Shown here: positions 48,491 to 57,534 of the stretch, piece by piece | How the letters are laid out: each line of letters begins with the position of its first letter | Numbering within the stretch: position 1 is the stretch's first letter | Assembly (NCBI RefSeq): GCF_905220365.1 | Contig: NC_061131.1 | Span: 14,421,318 to 14,485,317 of the forward strand | Source: Vanessa cardui | Taxonomy: Eukaryota; Arthropoda; Insecta; Lepidoptera; Nymphalidae | DNA: 64,000 nucleotides | Direction of reading: 5' to 3' | Made by a program: the position numbers and the translations under genes | The notes under the pieces: model-generated | What the model was told of the DNA's origin: nothing | Seen by the model: the letters and a program-made list of their open reading frames with translations, nothing else | The model's database searches: none

Positions 48491-48659
48491 ATTAAAGTTA
48501 TTAATTTCGAACGAGACTGTCTCGAGTCTCGTGAACAAGACATTCGTAGACAATTTCGAAATATCGAGCTCCACCGAACAAAAATAAAAAACATGGTAAA
48601 TATCCCGAAATTAATAACTTTAATAATAAAAATAACCATGTTAATTTAAAATCCTATAT
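48491..48659. mobile_element. Small foldback insertion, possibly Penelope-like
   Basis: 169 bp between 15-bp duplications inside a LINE tail. 48486-48509 and 48606-48629 are exact 24-nt reverse complements. The interior contains TCTCGTGAACAAGACATTCG and ATTTCGAAATATCGAGCTCC, which resembles in order the GTGACCACGAAC...CGAAACGTCGGGATG region of the Penelope-like element at 28000. No coding sequence. Assignment to Penelope-like elements is inferred from layout and weak similarity. Confidence 0.5.
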
Positions 48660-48674
48660 AAAATAAACTTTATT
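48660..48674 (+). repeat. 15-bp target-site duplication, right
   Basis: An exact copy of 48476-48490; the host LINE sequence continues directly after it. Confidence 0.85.
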
Positions 48675-48779
48675 CGAGTAGGCTTTAATTATTCGAGAAG
48701 ACAAGCACTTTTGAATCGTCATTTTACAAATAAGTAAAGGTACTCTATTATTGAAAAATACTTTTACTATCGCAAATAA

Positions 48780-49300
48780 CCTCTTTGTATATAATAATAA
48801 AAGTAAATCAAATTAATAAATATTTTTATTAATATTAACAATAATTTTTAGTAACAATAAATTAAGCTTTAAGCTTCTATATAATTTCTGAAATCATTGA
48901 AAATAAAGGTTTTAAGTATTATATACAAGTAACTAAGCAATATAAAACGTAACGTAATGTGTAACGCTTATACTCTTAACGGCTTCAGACAATCTGGGGG
49001 AAAATGTGGAGTTTATATTACCAAGATATTCATATATAGGTTGGTATATAATAAAAGTTGTATTATGTTTCTATTTTAAATTATTACCCTACGAAATAAA
49101 TAAAATTACATAGGTATATAAAATATATTAATATTCACAAAACTGGAAAACAATAAAACTCTTACTTCATATAAAAAGATAAAAATGTAAATGAACTAAC
49201 TTACCCGTAAAAAGTAAAACAGGCCTCTGAGAAGAATGCATCTAATTCCATACATCCAAAAGCAAACATTCAAATATATGCAAACTAGGTGGATCACGAT
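48780..49300. other. AT-rich upstream flank of the second cuticle gene
   Basis: No repeat landmark or coding region is recognised. GAGAAGAATGCATCTAATTC and GGTGGATCACGATGAGG precede the TATA box, but no factor site can be named with confidence. Confidence 0.45.
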
Positions 49301-49304
49301 GAGG

Positions 49305-49312
49305 TATATAAA
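49305..49312 (+). promoter_or_regulatory. TATA box of the second cuticle gene
   Basis: TATATAAA lies 82 bp before the ATG. An initiator-like TCACAGT lies at 49334-49340, at the expected spacing of about 30 bp. Confidence 0.75.
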
Positions 49313-49386
49313 AGTGCGAAACAGATATTCTAATCACAGTCGTTTGTACATCCTTGTAGACTACGAAGCCTAACAAACCAACAAAA

Positions 49387-51395
49387 ATGAAATCCGTAAG
49401 TATTTACTTATAATATATCGTTATAATTATTTTTTGCAGGTTACTATTTGATTCAATTGTAAATTAATTATTTCAAATCAACACAGTTTTGTTCTGATGA
49501 AATGTGATTGATTTATTAATTACTATTGAGATCTGTGTGCGTGAGCAAAACAAAGCAGTCATAGATAACTTAAGGTTACATTTAATTACAGGCAAACCTT
49601 AATCACAGTCACGATTAATAGAACTAGATTTCAAACTTACTTTTCGTAAAAAGAAATTTTAAGTGAATGACAATTGATAGCATTGTTTTTTTTTTCACTA
49701 AAAAGTTTTTAATAGCTTTTTTTTTTACACATGACACTGGCAAAATATTTGTATCAATTAGCGAATATAAACTCTAGAAAAAGAAAAATAAATAGCGTAA
49801 GATATCCTAACGTCAAACTCACATCGGTAAATCTAAGATTTGCGTAATTGAACGGTCTTTACCTGCGCCGAAATATAATTCACGTTGACCTTTACCAATT
49901 GCGATTACAATTAGGTATATATCAATAATTACGGTTATTCTGTTTGTTGATTGACGTATTTGAAATTGAATAATAATAATGTAATGTTTATTCTGAATTG
50001 GTATTGCAAACAAAACATATTAATTATTAAACAAAACACAACGAAAATGGGGATTTTTCTTTATACCAAAAGATAGCTTCACTTAATTGTAAAATGACGA
50101 TTCAAAAGTGCCTGTAAAAGCTTACTTGAATAAAGTTTATTTTGATTTGATTTTCTAAAATATGCATATTCTAAAGAAGTTTCCATTCAAATATTTAGAT
50201 CTGTTTATTTAGCTTGTTTTACTGAAGAACCCTTAGCGTATGTAAAATTTAAATTTACATCTATTTTATAAAAATAATGAGAAAATTTGCATAAAAAATA
50301 CTTTTATAATGTTTGTATACTAGTACATTTTGGTAGTTAGTGCGTAACTATTAATTTTCTTTATGACCAGCCTTTCACACACAATTAAAAGAGATGATTG
50401 TTATATTTCCTAAACACGAGTATTTTTTCATTCGTTCACCATTCGTTCTTTTACAGTTCATTGTTTTCGCACTCTTCGTCGCCGCGGCTGTCGCCCTCCC
50501 AGCCCAGGTCGACCACAAAAACGCCGTCATCGAAAAATCCGAATTGGTAAACATCGGCGTTGATGGATACAGCTTCGAGTACGTATTACATTTATTTCGA
50601 TAATAGTACAATACAACAGCCTGTAAATTCCCACTGCTGGGCTAAAGGACTCCTCTCCCTTTGAGGAGAAGGTTTGGAACATATTCCACCACGCTGTTTC
50701 AATGCGGGTTGGTGGAATACACATGTGGCAGAATTTCTATGAAATTTGTCACATGCAGGTTTCCTCACGATGTTTTCCTTCACCGCTGAGCATGAGATGA
50801 ATTATAAAGACAAATTAAGCACATGAATCAGCGGTGCTTGCCTGGATTTGAACCCGCAATCATCGGTTAAGATGCACGCGTTCTAACCACTGGGCCATCT
50901 CGACTCCCAATAGTAATAAGACATGATTATTATTAATTTACGGTGTGCATACCCGATATGTGTGTGATAAGTTACAAATGAGCTGAGATGGATCAGTGTT
51001 AAGGCATGTGTTCCTTAACCGACAAATACAGGTTAAAACTTAGACAAGCATCTCTGAATTTTTATACAATTTTTGTATACCTAAAAATGTATAATATATA
51101 ATCAAATTCACTGAGAAAGAAACTAACGCAATATAATTTAACTATCCTCAATCAATTCTGTTATTTGTAACGAACGATTCTAATTGCATACATTTGTTTC
51201 AGTGTCAAGACGAGCGATGGCAAGTCTGCTAAGGAAGTCGGGACTCTGAAGAACGTTGGAACTGAAAACGAAGCCCTCGAGGTCCGCGGAGAGTTCTCCT
51301 ACTACGGTGACGACGGTGTCCTCTACAGCGTGACCTACATCGCCAACGAGAACGGTTTCCAGCCCCAAGGCGCCCATCTCCCCGTCGCCCAATAA
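49387..51395 (+). CDS. RR-1 larval-type cuticle protein, 107 aa
   Basis: A secreted chitin-binding structural protein of the cuticle, paralogue of the protein encoded at 38966-39691. Coding exons are 49387-49395 (Met-Lys-Ser), 50457-50578 and 51203-51395, with donors GTAAGT and GTACGT and acceptors TTACAG and TTTCAG; the sum is 324 nt with the stop. The signal peptide is MKSFIVFALFVAAAVA (1-16), then LPAQVDHKNAVIEKSE. The RR-1 domain starts at GYSFD and keeps the R&R spacing: Gly73, Gly82, Tyr89, then YIANENGFQPQGAHLP to 104, ending VAQ. Both introns sit at the same codon positions as in the paralogue, which shows descent by duplication, but they are longer because of inserted retroposons (intron 1 about 1.06 kb, intron 2 about 0.62 kb). 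The coding exons are GC-rich at third positions against AT-rich introns. Which larval or pupal cuticle it serves cannot be told. Confidence 0.95.
50072..50155 (+). mobile_element. LINE family D tail in intron 1
   Basis: TAGCTTCACTTAATTGTAAA, GACGATTCAAAAGTGCCTGT and TTACTTGAATAAAGTTTATT end in TTTGATTTGATTTT. It lies in sense orientation in intron 1 of the second cuticle gene. AATAAA inside it could act as a cryptic polyadenylation signal. Confidence 0.8.
50609..50908 (-). mobile_element. Metulj-like SINE (family B) in intron 2, full length
   Basis: The minus strand holds the A-box GATGGCCCAGTGGTTAGAAC, the B-box GCGGGTTCAAATCCAGG, the body and the CCCAGCAGTGGGAATTTACA end. AATAGTA flanks it at 50602-50608 and 50909-50915, a likely 7-bp target duplication. 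It is antisense to the gene and starts 30 bp inside intron 2. Its sequence is very close to the copies at 26571 and 52577, so the insertion appears fairly recent. Confidence 0.85.
50989..51060 (+). repeat. SINE family B head relic in intron 2
   Basis: GAGCTGAGATGGATCAGTGT, GTTCCTTAACCGACAAATAC and CAGGTTAAAACTTAGACAAG keep the order of boxes A and B but with many changes. Confidence 0.5.
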
Positions 51396-51542
51396 ACAAA
51401 CATCAGCGTAACTCAAATGATCTAGTCTAAATCGACCATCAAGTGACTGTCTTGTTGTTGGACTTGCACATAGTTAGGATAGTAAATATGTTTTTTTTGA
51501 TTCCAAAACATTTTCTCGTTTTATTCCTTGATCCCCGTTTAT

Positions 51543-51548
51543 AATAAA
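51543..51548 (+). terminator. Probable polyadenylation signal, second cuticle gene
   Basis: AATAAA lies 148 bp after the stop. Another AATAAA overlaps the stop codon (51391-51396) but is too close to serve. Confidence 0.55.
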
Positions 51549-51577
51549 TATAACACATATTTCACGCTCATTACCTT

Positions 51578-51980
51578 ATATCAAAATCAAATCAAATCAA
51601 TTTTATTCAAGTAAACTTCACAATGAAGCGTTTTTGAATCGTCAATAATCAAATACTACCACCGTTTCGGAAAGCAGCTTCTAGCGAGAAGAAACGGCAA
51701 GAAACTCGCATAGTTGCTCTTTTCAAATAAACACATTTACAATGCTGTTATTGACAGTAATTAGCGTCGTATGATGGAACCCGAGCCTAACTCCAGGCGT
51801 TTCTCTCTAAAAAGTACTCTTTTAATGAATAGTATGATTTATTTATTAATTTAGTCTTAATAATATTCTTAAATTTTGAAAATGGTAAATTGATTATATT
51901 TTCCGGTATCTTATTATATATGCGTATACCATTGCCCAAAAACGTTCTATTTACCGTATGCAAACGGAAATATAGCAGCT
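51578..51980 (-). mobile_element. LINE 3' end, family D, with ORF2 C-terminal tail
   Basis: On the minus strand an open frame at 51962-51787 reads RLHTVNRTFLGNGIRIYNK then IPENIINLPFSKFKNIIK, TKLINKSYYSLKEYFLE and RNAWS before a TAG stop. This is the C-terminal end of a non-LTR reverse-transcriptase ORF. The 3' UTR follows down to a tail of repeated ATTTG units (plus strand CAAAATCAAATCAAATCAA at 51584). The copy is 5'-truncated just above the fragment, where an in-frame stop occurs. It lies tail-to-tail with the second cuticle gene, beginning about 30 bp after its polyadenylation signal. Confidence 0.8.
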
Positions 51981-51999
51981 AAAACTGCAAAGCGCAGCT

Positions 52000-52560
52000 A
52001 ATCATATAATAATATTAGCTGAACCTGCGTTTCGTAAAATTCCGTTCTTAGCAGATATTTACATTGAATTGCAGCAGTTATCCACACCCTATTAGGAACT
52101 CACCTCCAAAATTTCAAATTTGCATGTATGACGATATATAATGATTAATCAGTAAACGGTATTTCAACTTTATATATACATATATAGTAAAATTGCAATC
52201 CTATTTCTCGGTTCACAATATTTGGTTATATTACAATGTCTCGTCAGATTGTAATATAATTAATTTTGTAACCTTACGGTGACATATCATATACATTATA
52301 TCAAAAGTTCTTGCAAAGCCGCTGCGTCTTTTGGTATAAATAGTAGTGTTTAAATTAAGGCACTTTAAAAAAAGAAGATGAACTCATTTACTAATATCTA
52401 CTGGGTTGTAAAACTCAAGTCCAAAATGGTAGAAATTAATTAACATCGATCGAATTACATCTTTTTATTTTCCATGAAATCGAATTGTTAAATTTTACTG
52501 AGATGTTTATTCAACGCAATGTAACGCTATAGGTACTGTGATTGTACAATATTAAAACAA
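52000..52560. other. Intergenic DNA, nothing recognised
   Basis: AT-rich sequence without gene or repeat landmarks. Confidence 0.45.
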
Positions 52561-52576
52561 ACTGTGACTTTCGTAA

Positions 52577-52883
52577 AAGCTGAGATGGCCCAGTGGTAAG
52601 AACGCGCGCATCTTAACCGATGATTGCGGGTTCAAACCCAGGCAAGCACCGCTGATTCATGTGCTTAATTTGTCTTTATAATTCATCTCGTGCTCAGCGG
52701 TGAAGGAAAACATCTCGAGGAATCCTGCATGTGACAAATTTCATAGAAATTCTGCCACATGTGTATTCCATTAACCCGCATTGGAACAGCGTGGTGGAAT
52801 ATGTTCCAAACCCTCTTCTAAATGGAAGAGGAGGCCTAATCCCAGCAGTGGGAAATTTACAGGCTGTTACTTTACTTTACTTA
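52577..52883 (+). mobile_element. Metulj-like SINE (family B), full length with TSD
   Basis: It starts GCTGAGATGGCCCAGTGGTA, has the B-box GCGGGTTCAAACCCAGG and ends GGCTGTTACTTTACTTTACT. GACTTTCGTAA (52566-52576) and GACTTACGTAA (52884-52894) are an 11-bp target duplication with one change. Confidence 0.85.
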
Positions 52884-52894
52884 GACTTACGTAA

Positions 52895-53930
52895 TAGAAA
52901 GATATATCAAAGAAAGATCTATTACTATCGAAAAAGAGTTTTTATATACAATGCTATTTAACTAATTACACTTATTTTGATTTTATTTTTGAAGTACTGA
53001 TGGCGGCTTCGTGAACATTCAAAATGTTTTTTAGGAAATAAATAATAGTCCAAGAGCCAGTGATCGGCAGAATTATGTCATAGTTGCAAGCTCCATATTA
53101 CTGCCAGCTATACTGCTTCACCTGCGGTTGGTGAAATTGAGGTTCACTATTGCCTTTGAGCGTGCCATGGAGTCGAAAAACATAAAAATCGACTTTCAAA
53201 ACGTGATCATAGCAAAACTGCCCTTTTGATATCTTTAATTATATAAAAAAATGCGTACAAAACTTCCATGCCAGACACTTACTCCGGTTTTTTCTATATA
53301 TTTTATCTATTTAAATAAAACCACAAGTCCTGTCTGACTGATTCATCATCGCCGATAAAGTATTAAAGTTAGAGACTTGATATTTCGTAAGTAGGATCAA
53401 TTCATTGATTGAAAGTTTTATGGTAGTCGTAATTTTTTTATGTTCGGGACATTGAAATTTTCGACTATTCATAATTATGTGAAATTTGTGATAAAAAAAT
53501 TATTATATTTATTATTCACCAACGAAGTAGTACTAGGTGTAGTAGCTTTGAACGGAGGAGGAGACATTATAGGTTTGAGACAATTACATATATGATATTA
53601 AATGAAACTTACTTTAATTTGAAAATAATTCGAATGTGCCCGATTACTTCATCGATACATCTAGACACAATAGAGAATAAAAAAACATTGTTGTTTTCAT
53701 TTCACTTAGCTTTCAAAGTACAAAGAATGATTCTAACTGAGATAAAGACAAAAAGCATTCAGGTGAAGGCTTTGAGAGTCCTAACAATCCATTAGTCGTA
53801 CTCACCTAGATCAAAGTTAATCAAAGGCGACGCCACAAAGGACAGAAAAGGAGTTCCATTGTGGTAAATAGACCTTTATAATGCCTCCGCAGAATGTATG
53901 CTCTATTTATTCAAAATATCATAATATTAT
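52895..53930. other. Intergenic DNA, nothing recognised
   Basis: No gene, RNA gene or intact repeat could be supported. Confidence 0.45.
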
Positions 53931-53932
53931 AA

Positions 53933-54190
53933 ATAAATATAGGAGAACATCTCATACATTACTCTAATATCAATGTAAGTAGCTAAATCACTTGTGTAAT
54001 GGAAAATAAGAAGTAACGACGATACCACAAACAAGCAGACCCAAGGAAACATAAAAAAGTAATAACTCAGTCGGGAATCGAACCCGGTACCTCGTACCCA
54101 TGAAAACCGGTGTACATACTTATTTATTTATTTATTTATAAATAAATAAATAAGTATGCGGTGTACATACTTCTCGATCACTGAGATCGG
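53933..54190 (-). mobile_element. SINE family C, reversed, with a foldback insertion
   Basis: The body (ACATCTCATACATTACTCTA reversed) and the B-box (plus CGGGAATCGAACCCGG) match the other family C copies. The head is interrupted after CGGTGTACATACT by a 44-bp foldback (54115-54158), after which CGGTGTACATACTT is repeated. Confidence 0.7.
54115..54158. repeat. ATTT-repeat hairpin, 20-bp arms
   Basis: CATACTTATTTATTTATTTA and its exact reverse complement surround a 4-nt TTTA loop. The outer CATAC/GTATG belong to the SINE head, so the fold joins SINE sequence to an (ATTT)n stretch and back. Confidence 0.85.
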
Positions 54191-54194
54191 CAAA

Positions 54195-55450
54195 ATATAT
54201 AATTTGTATAATATTTAAAAATATTATTGTTAATTATTTGGATTACGTAAATATATTATATTACTATTAATATTTCACACTCATTTTTATTGTTCTTGTA
54301 TAGGCGGTCGTGACATATTATGTAATAAAATACCGGTTTATCGGAATTTGTGTGATGTAAAAAAACATCCTCAAAGTTTTTTCTAAATCACATTTGATGT
54401 TAAATATCTATTAATTAAAAATCATGCGAAACTAACGTGACATTTGATCGCTTATTTGTGTGCTTCACGCGTCACATGATCAAGGTTCATATAATTAAAA
54501 TATAACTTAAGTTCCTTTTCAATTAGAAAAAACTATTTAAAACAACAATGTATTTATATAAAATTGCACTTTATGCATCTTAAATCATTTTTATGACATT
54601 ACGTAGCTATTTTCGGTGAAAATTATCAACCATAATTGTCTAAACTACTTTACTTGTAAAGTAGAGCATAGTTCAAGTCAAGAGCAGTATGTAAGACCGA
54701 GATTACATCAGCGACATCAAAGAAGCTTTGATACGAGGTGTTAATGCACTATTGTTACTTACGTGCCTTACTTGTGCACCTTGCTTTAGGTAAAGCAATT
54801 TTTCTAATGGACGAATATTATTTCAGTCTCTACGATATAAGCGTACATACTTACATATATATATCTCATTAATTTTAATTATATTAAGACCTCTTTGTGC
54901 AGGAATTATCAACGTATAGCAAATGCCTTGTTTATATAAAATTTTTAAATTATCAATTTGTAGATTATCTGTGATAAAAATACGTTCCATATTCGAATTT
55001 TACTTCTTTAATATGTATCTTAGGTTTATTCAATTTGATAAAGAAAGAAGTATAAAGTTTCCTTCATCAGTTAAAGGTATAAAAAAACAAACGATCGAAG
55101 CCAACGTGATTTTGATTGTCCTCAATTTTTTTCACTTTCGCACGCGCCTCTAAGAATCGTTTAATGACAGGAAAATTGAAACTTTTAGACGTTTGCAGGG
55201 AAAAAAACTTCGCTAAGTATCGTAAAAAACGCGTTGTGGAGATAACGCGGAAACAATACCGAGGATATTAACGCGAATTCGAATATTATGCCCTTTGTTT
55301 TTCTTGTAAGTAGGTTAATTGTTATATTTTGCAAATAAGGTAAACTCAAAGTAAGGTTTCGTATAAATTATACAAGATATTTATATTCAAATAATTGAAT
55401 AGACCAACATTAATGAAGATTTGATATTAAAAAATGTACCCATGAAATCC
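54195..55450. other. Intergenic DNA, nothing recognised
   Basis: AT-rich with a few short open frames and no recognisable product or repeat. Confidence 0.45.
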
Positions 55451-55467
55451 ATTTAAAGTAAAATGCA

Positions 55468-55756
55468 ACAACAACAGCCCTTAAATTTCCCACTGCTGGG
55501 TTAAGGCCTCCTCTCGTTTTGACGGGAAGTTTTGAAACATATTCTACCACACTGTTCCAATGCGGGTTGGTGGAATACACATGTAGCAGAATTTCAATGA
55601 AATTAGACACATGCAGGTTTCCTCACGATGTTTCCCTTCACCGCCGAGTACGAGATGAATTATAAACTCAAATTAAGCACATGAACCCAGTCAGGGTTTG
55701 AACCCGCAATCATTGGTTAACATGCCCGCGTTTAAACCTTTGCGTCATCTCGGCTC
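55468..55756 (-). mobile_element. Metulj-like SINE (family B), reversed with TSD
   Basis: The minus strand shows GAGCCGAGATGACGCAAAGG (worn A-box), GCGGGTTCAAACCCTG (B-box) and the CCCAGCAGTGGGAAATTTA end. AAAGTAAAATGCA (55455-55467) and AAATTAAAATGCA (55757-55769) form a 13-bp target duplication with one change. Some 18 bp around the CAAGCACC block are deleted. Confidence 0.8.
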
Positions 55757-55774
55757 AAATTAAAATGCACCGTC

Positions 55775-57180
55775 AACAAAAAAAAATATTGAGAAATTAT
55801 TTTTTTTAAAATCATAAATCACAACACGGCCCGTAAACGTGTGCGTCAAGACGAGTTGTTTTAACAAATATTTCGCTTGTTCTTTCGTTACACGTCTACA
55901 CGGGCCGCGTGGCCTAATATACAAGCGAATCATTTGTAGCGTGTTTTTCCTTGTATACATAACTCTTTTTTGATATCGCTATCTGATGCTAAGTGGTTAA
56001 AAATTCCCAAGGACTTTACTAAAATATTAATCATTTCGCTAATTTATTTATTAATAATGTATTATTTAGGATATAAGATATTATGTCCATTGTGTCTGTA
56101 GTTAAACTGGCTCAATTACCCTTTGAAATAGAACACGTCTATATAATGTATTGCTACATTTCCTGAGAATATTTAATAATTGGGTGGTACCTTTCCAGGT
56201 GGGGTATAACAAAACCCTACCAAGTATTCTAACTACTATCTACTATAAAATAGTTAAATATAGTATAGTATGGTACCCAACATGGTATGGTGGTTCATTT
56301 TTGATATTTATTTGAAATCCACACATATATTTTGACTTGAAGCAATAGAAAATATGGACCAGTATTGACTAACTCTCTATTGAAACGCATTACTAGGAAT
56401 AAAATTTTAATGAAATGAGTGAGATGGAAATATAGTGTTGTTTTCTTTCATAGCATTATGTCGTTATATTCCTATCTATAATTGTAACTACTAACAACTA
56501 TACTCGGATTTTATAGTTTAGCCATCAGGTATTATACATTAATACGTGTGTGTGTGCGTGTGTAGCTATATGTGTGTTTGTGTTCTGTCTGTGTCAAACT
56601 TGCTTCATACCTTATTTCATCAAATGCGGTCGAGTGGATTAGTCGTGAAAAGAAACAGACGGATAGAGTAACTATCACATTTATAATATTAATATGATTG
56701 GTCCTCGCCGAATCACGTCATTTCGCAGCTCTGTGATTGGTTGATGACTGTTGATTGCTTTTAAAAATAGAATTAATTTTCGAATATAATTTAACACAAA
56801 ATAAAATACAAGAGATTTCCGCGAATATCGTATAACTTGTATTCGCTCGCAGCACGTTCGGTCCATAGATCAAGCGCACCTGTAATATTAACGCGCACTA
56901 TCACGCGCACATGGCGTCACGGCCAGGGGAAATGTATTTGGTTTTCAGCTATGTACACTTTTCAAGGGGAAATCATATAGCAGTTTACATCAGCGTTTAT
57001 GTTACGTAATCATATTGTACGCATTTTTTAATCTATTTGAGTTGCGAAATGTTTTCACAGGTGCGGCAGCAGCTTAACGGCATTTAAAAAGGATAAAAAG
57101 AGTAAAAATAATGACATTACTCTGTTTGATAATATCACAAAACAATAATGTTTAATTTTATGTATTTTTATATTAGCCTA
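55775..57180. other. Intergenic DNA with a Helitron-like fragment and promoter-like patch
   Basis: 56595-56700 is a reversed 5' part of family E (ATTTCATCAAATGCGGTCGA, GATAGAGTAACTATCACATT). 56695-56740 clusters GATTGG, CACGTCAT, CAGCT and GATTGG, like 17480-17530. The 56880-56930 patch is rich in GCGC steps. No gene start follows. Confidence 0.45.
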
Positions 57181-57181
57181 A

Positions 57182-57194
57182 TAATGTTCTATTA
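57182..57194 (+). repeat. 13-bp target-site duplication, left
   Basis: TAATGTTCTATTA is repeated exactly at 57518-57530. Confidence 0.9.
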
Positions 57195-57517
57195 TTTTGC
57201 TGAGATGGCCAAGTGGTTAGAACGCGTGCATCTTTATAGATGATTTCGGGTACAAACCCAGGCAAGCACCACTATATATATGTGCTTATTATTTGTGTTT
57301 ATAATTTACCTCGTGCTCGGCGGCGAAGGAAAACATCGTGAGGAAACCTGCATGTGTCTAATTTCATCGTAATTCTGCAACATGTGCATTCCAACATTTT
57401 TACAACCCGCATTGGAACAGCGTGGTGGAATATGTTCCAAGACACCTCTCCTTAATGGAAGACGAGGCATTAGCCCAGCAGTGGGTAATTTACAGGCTGT
57501 TACTTTACTTTTTACTT
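57195..57517 (+). mobile_element. Metulj-like SINE (family B), full length with TSD
   Basis: It starts TTTTGCTGAGATGGCCAAGT, ends GGCTGTTACTTTACTTTTTA and is flanked by perfect 13-bp duplications. The B-box is changed (GGGTACAAACCC), which would weaken pol III transcription. The body reads CTCGTGCTCGGCGGCGAAGG and AACCCGCATTGGAACAGCG. Confidence 0.9.
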
Positions 57518-57534
57518 TAATGTTCTATTAAAAT

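Larger units (their letters stand above)
48455..48770 (-). mobile_element. LINE family D tail, split by an insertion
   Basis: AATCAAATCAAATCAAAATA (reversed tail) leads into AAACTTTATT. It is interrupted by 48491-48659 and resumes with AAATAAACTTTATTCGAGTA, then CACTTTTGAATCGTCATTTT. The two parts join perfectly through the 15-bp duplication. Confidence 0.75.

Noticed and set aside
49681..49732. Poly-T tracts in intron 1 as branch or polypyrimidine signals for an extra exon
   Set aside because: No open frame with suitable splice sites lies next to them, and the direct exon 1 to exon 2 join gives the expected protein.
51180..51416. Minus-strand open frame over exon 3 of the second cuticle gene
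   Set aside because: Antisense shadow caused by the GC-rich third positions of the real exon.
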